This document shows positions 55,482 to 64,000 of a DNA stretch of 64,000 bases, piece by piece; the stretch's first letter is position 1, and each line of letters begins with the position of its first letter. A model generated the notes under the pieces. That model searched no databases and had not been told where the DNA came from. It was given only the letters and a program-made list of their open reading frames with translations. The translations under genes were made by a program, and so were the position numbers. The DNA is from Paraphoma chrysanthemicola. Lineage: Eukaryota; Ascomycota; Dothideomycetes; Pleosporales; Phaeosphaeriaceae. The stretch spans positions 62,001-126,000 of the forward strand of contig JAGMWG010000024.1 in the NCBI GenBank assembly GCA_020744225.1, written 5' to 3'.

Positions 55482-56280
55482 ATGGTAAGTCTCAATCCTC
55501 GCGGACACCTTCAGTCCATCATCAAGGCAGCAGAACGGCTCCGAGGAGGAATAGGAGCTACAACAGGCGCATACGACTTGTCGCGGGCATCATCAACAAG
55601 GGAAATGTAGCCGTCACGGTCGCATTAGTCTCTACATAGCCGTTCGAGCCAGCGCCCGTCTATGTCGCACAACAATGGCTTTATCTGCGCATTGTCCAAT
55701 ACCGGCAGCAGTGGACGCTGCTTTGAACGACTTCAACATGCGCAAGCAAGGACTGACACAAGAACCAGTCTTCACCACGCCCCACTTCTCCCGTCAACAC
55801 GCCTTCGGGCTCATCGACCGCGCGTCCAGCCTCCCCCAAGCCCCCGGGTGGCCCGGCGACAGTGATGCGAAGGAAGGCTGCTGCCGACCGCGCAGAGAAG
55901 ACCGCGAACCAGCGACCAAGCAGCACACGAGCGGCAGGCGCAGGAGGCAGCTCGAGCACTATGCTGAGTAAGTCATGTCTTGTAGATGCTCTAGGGTTGT
56001 GAGGTAGGAGGCTCTATAAGGGGGCATGGAAGCATCAAAGGAGCCTCCTACAGGGATGACACTTGAGTAAGATGGGCCAACGTGCTGACGAGAACTCAGG
56101 GCTTTACACTGATGAGTCTCCTGGGCTCAAGGTCGACCCTGTCGTGGTCATGACTCTTTCCGTGGTGTTCATTTTCAGCGTTGTGGCGCTACACGGTATG
56201 CTGCCACTATGTATGGTCGGACGAAAGCATTCTAACACGCGGCAGTCATCGCCAAGGTCATGCGCCGATTTTCCGCATAG
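55482..56280 (+). CDS. Sec61 translocon beta subunit
   Basis: Four exons (55482-55484, 55769-55967, 56100-56195, 56246-56280) total 333 nt, 110 aa. Exon 1 is only the ATG before a 284-nt intron. The protein has a polar Ser/Pro-rich start (SSPRPTSPVNTPSGSSTARP), the conserved GGPATVMRRKAAADRAEKTA, the block STRAAGAGGSSSTMLRLYTD ESPGLKVDPVVV, and the single tail-anchor helix (MTLSVVFIFSVVALHVIAKV). It is the small, tail-anchored subunit of the ER protein-conducting channel. No other gene overlaps. The match to the family is near full length. Confidence 0.95.
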
Positions 56281-57278
56281 AGAAACGGCTAGATGGACAT
56301 TCCGTTCCTCATTGGCATTCACATCTTCTCTATGAATGGCGCTCTGCAGTAGCGACTTCCACCCTTCTTAGTTGCGATTTGCGACTACACATTTCCTATT
56401 GATACTCGAAGCAATGGCATGAGCTTTGGGAGCCTGCAAAAGCGCTTGTTGAGACGTCTACTTGGCTCGCTGGGGTGTTTGGGTTGTGCTAGCATCGAAT
56501 GGTGTATTATAGAAACTGCAATGAATTGGAGTTGAGAACTCAAGATAGAGCCTCCTGTGCAAATCTGAGTGACGAAGACTCGTGTGGTAGATGATATGCC
56601 AAAGTTGGTCTAATTGAGAAACGTACCTTAGCTACCCGCTCATCAAGTCATCCCTTCGCCCTCGCACTCGCACCTTTAGACGGGGCGGATCTGTAAGGTT
56701 GCGCGAGTCATGTGCCCCACTTCATCCGCACAACCTACGGTGCCTTCGAAGCTACCCCTCCCTCCAGCATCCAATTCGGTTTCGTGACCAATCCACATAG
56801 CAAACCAGAATGACTTGGCTCACATTCATGATTCGCATTTTGCATGTCAGTCTAGATGATAAACCAGGCGAGCTTCGCCTTTGAATTTTCATACTGCCAC
56901 AGCTTGCAATCACTGCCACTTTAAATTATTCAGACAAGTGCCAAATCATAAGCGACGAGTATAGTGTAAATAACCAAGCTCCGTATCCTTCTTGGGTAAA
57001 CAGCAGTGCTGGTTTTAAAGCTTGATTGAGTTAGCTAGGCCGAGAAGTGACGTTGAAGCTGCAGAAGCCGAGGTTGACCGCAATGGAGAAAGCAGATTGG
57101 AGCTTCTTCTGACATCGCTGCAGCAACAACGTTTCAATCTGACTTTGCTTTGAAATCAATCGACCTTCTCAATTCGAACAGAAAGAGTTGGCACAAATAT
57201 AAGCACACGCCCCCACCACAAGTCGAGCGACATAGCCCACTTTCGACCTGAGCAACGTCGCATTGACTTCTATTCAGC
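56281..57278. other. Intergenic 1.0 kb
   Basis: Promoter side of the MDR reductase. No gene or clear motif seen. Confidence 0.45.
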
Positions 57279-58340
57279 ATGTCAGGACAACAAACTCGCC
57301 AATGGATTCTCCAAAACCCAGCTAAAGCTGATCCCGTGTACGAAGGCCCGGATTCCACCTTTTCTCTCGAGACCACAACTCTCCCCGCCCCAGGCGCCGA
57401 CGAAGCCCTCGTTAAGACACTCTACTTCAGCAACGACCCAGCCCAGCGCGGATGGATCCAAAAGGACATGGACCCGGAGCGCCTATACGTAGCGCCCGTC
57501 GCCAAAGGCGAGGTCATGCGCTCTTACGCCATCGCCCAAGTCGTCAGCTCCAATGTCGACTCTCTCAAGAAAGACCAGCTCGTCATGGGCAGTCTCGGCT
57601 GGACTGAATACGCCCTCGTCAAAGCGGGCGAAGTCCGTCCCATCCAGCCCGATGAATCGGCAGGTATACGTGCAACACACTTCATTGGGTCTCTCGGCGG
57701 CCCAGGTCTCACGGCATATAACGGTTTGATCGACGTGGCACGAGCAACCAAGGACGACGCGGTAGTAGTCTCCGGCGCCGCAGGCGCCACAGGCTCCATG
57801 GTGGTCCAGATTGCCAAACACCTCGTAGGCTGCAAGCGCATTATTGGAATTGCCGGCGGCGAGAAGAAATGCCGGTGGGTTGAATCTCTAGGCGCAGATA
57901 TCTGTGTCGACTACAAGTCTCCGTCGTTCGAAGCGGACCTCAAGAAAGCAACGGAAGGCTTCGTCGAGGTGTATTTCGACAATGTCGGCGGCAGTATCCT
58001 CGACCTAATGCTCACGCGCATCAAGCCTTTCGGCCGCATCGCAGCGTGCGGCGCGGTCGCGACGTACAATTCCATGGGCCAGGGCGCGGGCTTGCAGAAT
58101 TGGTTTGAGATTATTATCAACAGGCTCGAGGTTAAGGGGTTTATTGTTACGGATGCGGTTGTTAGCGGAAAAGCGGCGGGATGGTTGAAGGAAATGATTC
58201 AAGGGGTGAAGGATGGGAAGATCAAGGTGGGAGAGGAGACAGAGACGGTTGTCAAGACGAAGTTTGAGGATGTACCGAGGACGTGGAATTTGTTGTTCGA
58301 GGGAGGCAATACGGGCAAGTTGGTTACGCAGCTTGTGTAG
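57279..58340 (+). CDS. MDR-superfamily NADP-dependent reductase (leukotriene-B4 dehydrogenase/PTGR-like)
   Basis: A single exon encodes 353 aa. The order of motifs fits the zinc-free alkenal/alkenone reductase branch of the medium-chain family: YFSNDPAQRGWIQKDMD near residue 50, FIGSLGGPGLTAYNGL, the nucleotide-binding VSGAAGATGSMVVQIAKHL (AxxGxxG), GIAGGEKKCRWVESLGAD, DNVGGSILDLMLTRIKPFGR and CGAVATYN. No zinc-binding Cys/His set is present. These enzymes reduce the alpha,beta double bond of alkenals and enones with NADPH, often in detoxification. Cytosolic; substrate unknown. Confidence 0.9.
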   Translation: MSGQQTRQWILQNPAKADPVYEGPDSTFSLETTTLPAPGADEALVKTLYFSNDPAQRGWIQKDMDPERLYVAPVAKGEVMRSYAIAQVVSSNVDSLKKDQLVMGSLGWTEYALVKAGEVRPIQPDESAGIRATHFIGSLGGPGLTAYNGLIDVARATKDDAVVVSGAAGATGSMVVQIAKHLVGCKRIIGIAGGEKKCRWVESLGADICVDYKSPSFEADLKKATEGFVEVYFDNVGGSILDLMLTRIKPFGRIAACGAVATYNSMGQGAGLQNWFEIIINRLEVKGFIVTDAVVSGKAAGWLKEMIQGVKDGKIKVGEETETVVKTKFEDVPRTWNLLFEGGNTGKLVTQLV

Positions 58341-58739
58341 ATAGGAGAGATGGGTTTCAGGGTATGTCCGAAACGAGGGATGTGAGTATATGGTATTCGT
58401 CAGTGATTATCAGATGACACAAAATATAACATACAGCTCCCAAATCATACTTCATATCTCAATATTCTCTCCAATCGAAAATTCTGTACGCACGTAAAGT
58501 TATGATGAAAGTCGCATTGGACAGACTTGGTCATTGGTCGCTTTAAGAACCACTCGCTTAGACCTGTTCACAGAAACGGACCGACCCTAGCGGTCACACC
58601 TCCTTCTTCTGCACATCCCACGCGTCCTCCCATTCCACACGGATGTTGCCGTAGCATTTCAAATCAATTCTTATGAATCCTCCTCACTTCAAAGGGACGC
58701 CGTCCTTTGCGACCTAAAGCCCATCTCCAACGCATCTTC
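58341..58739. other. Convergent intergenic 0.4 kb
   Basis: 3' flanks of the reductase and of the secreted Cys-rich protein; nothing else seen. Confidence 0.45.
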
Positions 58740-59228
58740 TCATAGCAAAATCACACCCACACCCAACACTCCCCCAACCAAATGCCCCATTCCTGGCGTC
58801 GCTAATGGCGCACCCCCGAGTGATCGTCGCGTCGGAGTGGCCAGCTCCGGATGATAAGTTGGCAGCGTATATTGCGGAGGCATCGAGTTCTCAGTGTATA
58901 CCGGCAACGAAGTCGAGAACGTTAACGTTCGAGGTATGTTGCTAAGCGTGAGACCGAGTGTAGTTAGGTCATTCAGGTTGATAAGATTGATGAAAGAGCT
59001 GTAGTCTAGAGCTTGCATGGTCCAGTCGTGGAGCACGAGGTCGCGACATAAAGGTGGGTCGTTGGGAACGCAGAGGGAGCCGGCCATACAGCAGTACCCA
59101 TTTTTACAGTCGATGCCGTCCGCGCCGCAGACGTCTTTGAATGTTAGGTCTAGCTGACGTCTGGCTAGATGTAAGGCTGCATTCACCGGCGCAAGGGCAA
59201 TCGAAAGCAGAAGTGCGTGAATCAGCAT
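58740..59228 (-). CDS. Small secreted six-Cys protein with GPI-type tail (1)
   Basis: A single exon encodes 162 aa; the first true ATG is at 59228. The signal peptide is MLIHALLLSIALAPVNA. The mature start has a compact six-Cys module, C-x6-C-x4-CC-x5-C-x7-C (context VCGADGIDC then GYCCMAGSLC). The middle is Leu/Thr-rich, and the C-terminus GHLVGGVLGVGVILL is a short hydrophobic tail typical of GPI-anchor signals. It is probably a cell-surface protein. The same layout recurs in the gene at 62650, 3.4 kb away. No function is known to me. Confidence 0.75.
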   Translation of the reverse strand: MLIHALLLSIALAPVNAALHLARRQLDLTFKDVCGADGIDCKNGYCCMAGSLCVPNDPPLCRDLVLHDWTMQALDYSSFINLINLNDLTTLGLTLSNIPRTLTFSTSLPVYTENSMPPQYTLPTYHPELATPTRRSLGGAPLATPGMGHLVGGVLGVGVILL

Positions 59229-59908
59229 CTTAAAAGGTCTTGACAAGGTTTGAGTTCAATGGTAATGCAGCGACTTTAGAAACTAAGTAGGATGCGAGTT
59301 CATTTAGGCCATACTTGTAACAATACAAACATGTCCATGGGTGTGAGTGCTCCCTGGGAGTTCTCGAGTCTATGGCTGCCTGGACTTTGGAGGACCTTCA
59401 GCCAACTGACGACCTTTGATCCATTCTTAGAAACGCAGGACGATAAAGTGTATTGGTACGAGCGCTAGTATGGTGGGCGAAGTGATGTTTTCCTGATTTG
59501 CGCATCATCACATTCGCACCGGATAGCGCTATTGGTCGAGACTGTACAGCCTTTCGGCCTGATCAGGAGTGCAAGACTATGGCGATATCTTTTCAGCATT
59601 TAGACTATAGGAGCCAAGACGGTGCTGAGGTCGGGACCGAACGTACGCCATTGTGAGCTCAGGTGTGGCTCGGCGTGGCGCTACATCCCCTGCTATTGGA
59701 GGGGTGGATTCGATTGCCATTCGTGGTGTGGTGATCAACAAACACCATGGTTAGACGAACACCAGGCCAAGTTGTAGCCTGACTATTTCTTTTACGAGGC
59801 AGTACATTCAGCTTGCAAAGCCTCGTGAATAATGATTAGAATGCAAAAGAGATCAATCAGTCGCCTGGCCAATGTTGCCTTCTTCTGCATTCTCGTACAC
59901 TTCGAGAG
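59229..59908. other. Divergent intergenic 0.68 kb
   Basis: 5' regions of the secreted protein and the large membrane protein. No feature recognised. Confidence 0.4.
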
Positions 59909-62137
59909 ATGGCGAGCCCCTCAATTCCCATGGTGGACCTTCCACACCAAAGCGATCTCAATACAGAAGTTACGTCGAGTTCTAATGCGACGAACTTGAC
60001 GGTCCATGAGACTTCAGCATCAGATCTTCTGTCTCCGACGCCCACAGATATTGCAAGCACTTCAACGACGCCAGAGAACTCCTCAATTGGAGCAAGTGGC
60101 ACAACGTTATCTGCTCCGACTCCTTCCACAACAATTACCACGCCATCACCTCAGCAGAGTATCTCCCCTCTACCAGCTACTGATCAAAATCAACCACAAG
60201 TACTGAGCGCAGACTTGTCCGGTGATCCAGATCATGTCGGTCACAGTGCCAGCAACCGTCGAAGCTATGCATCAGTTGCCAGCTACTGGCAGCAGCCCCT
60301 GGTCGCTATAATTGTTTACGCAGTGACCCTTGGCATCACTTTCAGCGCTACAAGTCGGTACACGCTCCTTGGCGTCGCGAATGACAACTGGGGTATCTGG
60401 ATCCTTGGTATCGTGGCCAAAGCCGGGGATCTTTATTACGCATACGCGGTAGCAGATGCATTCGATTGCGTTGCTTGGGGCAAGCTGAGAACAGCAGGAC
60501 GTGATCCATTAGGCAGATCGCTTGGGCGGAGGCTAGATGAGTTTCTTGCTCTGACATCGAGTACGGGAGTTCTTGCGCTGGGTTGGATTGTTTGGAAGGA
60601 CATGATAACCCTGATGAGAGAAAGAAGGAGATGGACGACGATGGAGAGCACTACGCGAACACGGCTCAGAGAGGTGTGGAAGCACTGGCGACCTGCGCGT
60701 TGGAGCTTTGCAAGATTATTCTGTCTGATAGTTCTGATACCCGGCCCGGGTATCATATTATTGGGTAAGCTCGGTGCGAAAGGAGAAGACGTCTCAACAG
60801 CAGAAGGCTAACAACCAGCTTAGGCGACATTGACCAAAAGGAAGTCTTCTTCGATGATCGTAACATGCTTGTCTCTGGTGGTCTCGGTCTCTACAATCCG
60901 GACCTTGCCACGCTCTTCAAAACTCCCGCTGGTCCTGACATTGCCAGATTTGCACAGATCATGTTGCAAGACCCGGCAATTTCCAAGGAAGTCGACCCTG
61001 TTGACAAGGAGTGTAAAGCAAGCAAGACTTGCAAATCGTATCTGTTAGCAGGACCTCACCGCACGGTGCAGCCATGGCCGTTCACAGAAGAGTCAAAAGA
61101 TTTGGGGGCGTTTCGCTTACACAATGCGCCATTTTACCAAGTCGACATGTGGAGTATTGAGGATGAGACGAAACTCTACTTCAATGGAACGTCCGAGTGC
61201 AGCTTATATGGTGGGTTTGATCCGAGACATGAATTCTCCATGAGCTTTTGCATGAAACAACAGAGCCAGGACGTTATTGTTGCTGGTAAGTCGACGGATC
61301 ACAGCTTGTCTGACTCTTCTTCGCTGACAATCTGCAGGCTGGAAGACATGCACCTCAGAATATCTCAACAGTACCAACGAATGCCTTGTACCATATTCCC
61401 CGCCTGGTGGAGAGTCTGGTTGGACCACATATCTCCACTTCTACCGACGCAATGCTACGATTGCGTTCTCGCGTACCCAATTCACCATTCTTGAAGTCAA
61501 GGAAATGGGAGAACCACAATCGCAGACCATACCAGCAGAATCCCTTTTTACTGCAATAGATGCCATGCTATATCGACCCAACCGCCCTACCAACGACTTT
61601 CGCTACGATCGCAATTCCCAAACGTACGTATTGACTCAAATAATTGGTAACAGTCTCTGGCTGTCGACAAAAGATCGTATGGGTGGCCTACCCATAGGGA
61701 AAGAGTGGTTACGTAACATGCTTGTCCTGCCTGTTTTCCTCTTTCAACCTACTCTCATAGCAACAAGCGAGAACCTACCTGTGTTCTATCAAGAAGACGG
61801 AGAGACGCCGCTGCTCAATCTACGGGACGAAAACTATGTTCGAGGCTCATATTGCTTTGTCGACAAACGCGCGATACCTGGAAAGGAGACCGTCATTGCA
61901 TATGCATGTGTCGCCGGTGCTCTACTCCTCTTCATTGTGTTGACAAAGTTAAGGGTTTACTGGTGGCCGGTCGTTGATACGAGTGAGTTCCCGTTGCTGG
62001 ATTATGAAATCAGGACGAGGATCATGGATGAAGAAGGCGGTACGGTTAGTCTGCGCGACAGAGTTGGGACACAATTTGGGAATCGCAGGCTGATAAACGA
62101 GTTGCATGGCCTGAGAATTGGATTGAGAAATGCTTGA
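59909..62137 (+). CDS. Large fungal membrane protein of unknown function
   Basis: Three exons (59909-60764, 60824-61285, 61338-62137) total 2118 nt, 705 aa. The first 130 residues are Ser/Thr-rich and disordered. TM helices follow: LVAIIVYAVTLGITFSATSR, a stretch at WGIWILGIVAKAGDLYYAYA, STGVLALGWIVW, and FARLFCLIVLIPGPGIILLG. A large domain of about 370 residues (Cys pairs CKASKTCKSY, CSLYGG, SFCMKQ, CTSEYLNSTNEC; several NxT/S sites) looks extracytoplasmic. A last TM (VIAYACVAGALLLFIVLTKL) and a short tail end it. I know no function; the topology suggests a surface protein. Confidence 0.8.
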
Positions 62138-62649
62138 AAGGAAGCTTAAATCACTTAGCTTGTACACACACGACGCATGTCTACAATGTTGAATCGCGGT
62201 AAATCACGATCGTCGCTCAGCCTGATTGTCCCACACCCCTGCCATCCCGCGCCAATTTCCACCCATGCATGAACGAACGCCACAACCGCCACAAACCCAG
62301 TCAGTGAACCATCGCATTGGGTGATCATCTTCAGCTCTGCTTGATGTGTGTACGAGCCCTCTATTTTTGTATCGCCTCGTCTACTGCTTCCTGTTTATCC
62401 CAGCCTGGAACATTTTCGGTCGACCTTCGGTGTGATGGCGTTCGACGGGGCACAAGCTGTGCAGAGCCACCACCAATAGCACACCACGGAACACGAACAT
62501 TTCCCTTTCAAATCATACGTCCTTGATCTGAAGTATAATACCATGCGCAGATAGCAAGCCTTCTCCCCTGTCTGCCATAAAGTCTTGATCCGCTGCAAGA
62601 CTCTGCTCATCAGTCCTCACAATCCTCCACTACACCAACAGTCACCAAC
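62138..62649. other. Intergenic 0.5 kb
   Basis: Promoter of the second secreted protein gene. A pyrimidine-rich stretch precedes the start codon. Confidence 0.4.
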
Positions 62650-63273
62650 ATGTTCTCTAAAGTACAAGCAACCCTTCTCCTCCTCGTCCTTCCCGCCTTC
62701 ACTTTGGCCGCCTCTCCCATCTCCCCAAATAAACACATTCTCGAACGCCAATCCTCCAGCTGCGAAGACATCTTCGCCAAAACCTGCCCAGGGAGCACCA
62801 ACTGCTGTCCCCAACTCTGGGAATGCAAGAAAGATGACCCGAAGCTCTGCACAGCGAGTGTCGGTCCCAACTACTTCCTTACCGTCTCGGCGATTGATTG
62901 GAAATCCGCGCAAGGGAGCATCAGTCGGGATATCAATAGCATAAGAAGTCGGGTCAGTGGCGCGCTGGCGAGCATTACTGGAGGCGGAGTTTCTGCGCGG
63001 ACGACGCCTGTCTCGAGCGCGCCCAGATCGGCGGCGACGCTGGGTGGTGCATCGCAGTCCATTTCAGATTCGCAGTCCAGTGCCGATTCGCAGGCCAGTT
63101 CGGGATCGCAAGCCGTGATTGGGGTGACGGCTACTCCCACTGTGAGGGCCAGTGTGTCGACTGCTAGTTTGGCTGCGGCCACTGTGAGCGCGACCGGTGC
63201 TGCAGCTTTGCCCATGCTCAACAAGAACATGGCAGTAGGAGGGATTGTCGGATTAGGTGTGTTCCTGTTCTGA
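62650..63273 (+). CDS. Small secreted six-Cys protein with GPI-type tail (2)
   Basis: A single exon encodes 207 aa. Signal peptide MFSKVQATLLLLVLPAFTLA, then SPISPNKHILERQ, which ends in a dibasic-like site. The six-Cys module is C-x7-C-x5-CC-x5-C-x7-C (context SCEDIFAKTC, TNCCPQLWEC). A long Ser/Ala/Thr-rich stalk follows and the tail MAVGGIVGLGVFLF is hydrophobic, a GPI-anchor signal pattern. The architecture matches the gene at 58740 although the stalk differs, so the two look like diverged relatives. The role at the cell surface is unknown. Confidence 0.8.
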   Translation: MFSKVQATLLLLVLPAFTLAASPISPNKHILERQSSSCEDIFAKTCPGSTNCCPQLWECKKDDPKLCTASVGPNYFLTVSAIDWKSAQGSISRDINSIRSRVSGALASITGGGVSARTTPVSSAPRSAATLGGASQSISDSQSSADSQASSGSQAVIGVTATPTVRASVSTASLAAATVSATGAAALPMLNKNMAVGGIVGLGVFLF

Positions 63274-64000
63274 AGCCCATCTATTGGGAAGTGAGGTGGA
63301 AAGAATGTAGGTTCGATGCTGAGCGGGATGAAGACGCTGGAGATCTTGTTCGTGTGATGTATTAGTATCTGTTGTTTCTCGGAGTTTGTGCCTGACTGCT
63401 CCTACCATATATATTAGGCTTCTGTCAAGTGGAGTCGCAATGACGCCGGTGACTGCTACAAGGTATTTGCCTCAGCACATCAATGCTCACATAACTTCTG
63501 CTCTAATACGAGATACTGCAAGACTTACACGGATTTCTTCTCCTCGTTCCCACCGTATTCTGGCTCCAATTGAAGGCGACTGCAGCTGTGACTCGGCAGA
63601 CTTTCATTTATACTTCTTCGGTCAAGCACGCCTCTAAAATTCATGGTCTTTTAATTGGCAACAGGCTCTGAGAGCAAATAACGCCTCACATTTGGGTAAG
63701 GCTGCGTCGTGGCTGTGCAGGTGGCGCTTGCCAAGAATGAGCTGAGTGCACTCAAGTATGCCCTACAGTCTGCCTCTGCCTGGTCATAAGATAAAATACA
63801 AGGCTAGACCTGTATCGCAGAACGATATTTTTGAAACTACAATTTCAGACCTTTCTAATCATGGGCATGCGTCTTCGTCTGTATCACAGCTAGACCCTTG
63901 TGCTCTATCATTCACTCACCTCACTCCTCTTACAGACTCCCAGCTCCAATCCAAAGCATGGATAGATCTAATCCCACCAGCTGTCGCTCGTCCGAGTCTG
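63274..64000. other. 3' flank and window end, 0.7 kb
   Basis: No gene supported to the end of the window. Confidence 0.4.

Overview
This is nuclear DNA from a filamentous ascomycete (Pezizomycotina). Most genes carry short introns of about 46-100 bp. The gene set includes an AA9 polysaccharide monooxygenase, Zn2Cys6 regulators, a HET-domain protein, an RTA1-family protein, a rhodopsin-like 7TM protein and small GPI-type secreted proteins. A Dothideomycete is my best guess, but that is inference from gene content and not proven here. I built the gene models by joining reading frames at GT-AG junctions. For every multi-exon model except the broken RTA1 gene the spliced length is a multiple of three and the protein is continuous.

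Layout. 0-12 kb: AA9 LPMO, short-chain dehydrogenase (SDR), cytochrome P450, a frameshifted RTA1-like gene, an alcohol-acetyltransferase-type enzyme and a small conserved protein. These are separated by AT-rich gaps that hold a RIP-like (repeat-induced point mutation) tract, a dispersed 36-bp repeat and a perfect 26-bp palindrome. 13-20 kb: histidine acid phosphatase, Zn2Cys6 regulator, second SDR and a secreted kelch protein. 20-30 kb: an orphan zinc-finger-like protein with an internal duplication, divergent from a HET protein, then a very large protein with a basic disordered tail. 30-35 kb is housekeeping: an INO80F-like subunit, calmodulin (six coding exons) and a Tlg2-type syntaxin.

35-46 kb: Zn2Cys6 regulator, small membrane protein, amino-acid/choline-type permease, rhodopsin-like membrane protein and an aldo-keto reductase of the xylose-reductase type. 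46-64 kb is gene-sparse, with gaps of 2.7 and 2.6 kb. It holds a four-TM protein, an F-box protein with Cys clusters, a low-complexity fungal protein, Sec61-beta, an MDR-family reductase, a 705-aa membrane protein, and two small secreted proteins sharing one six-Cys pattern.

No rRNA, convincing tRNA, CRISPR array, intact transposon or prokaryotic feature was seen. No clearly new multi-gene system stands out. The most notable points are a stop-free 51-bp intron splitting calmodulin EF-hand 4, ATG-only first coding exons in calmodulin and Sec61-beta, the two-frameshift RTA1 gene, the orphan zinc-finger protein beside the HET gene, the paired six-Cys GPI proteins, and a possible mitochondrial alternative start in the aldo-keto reductase.
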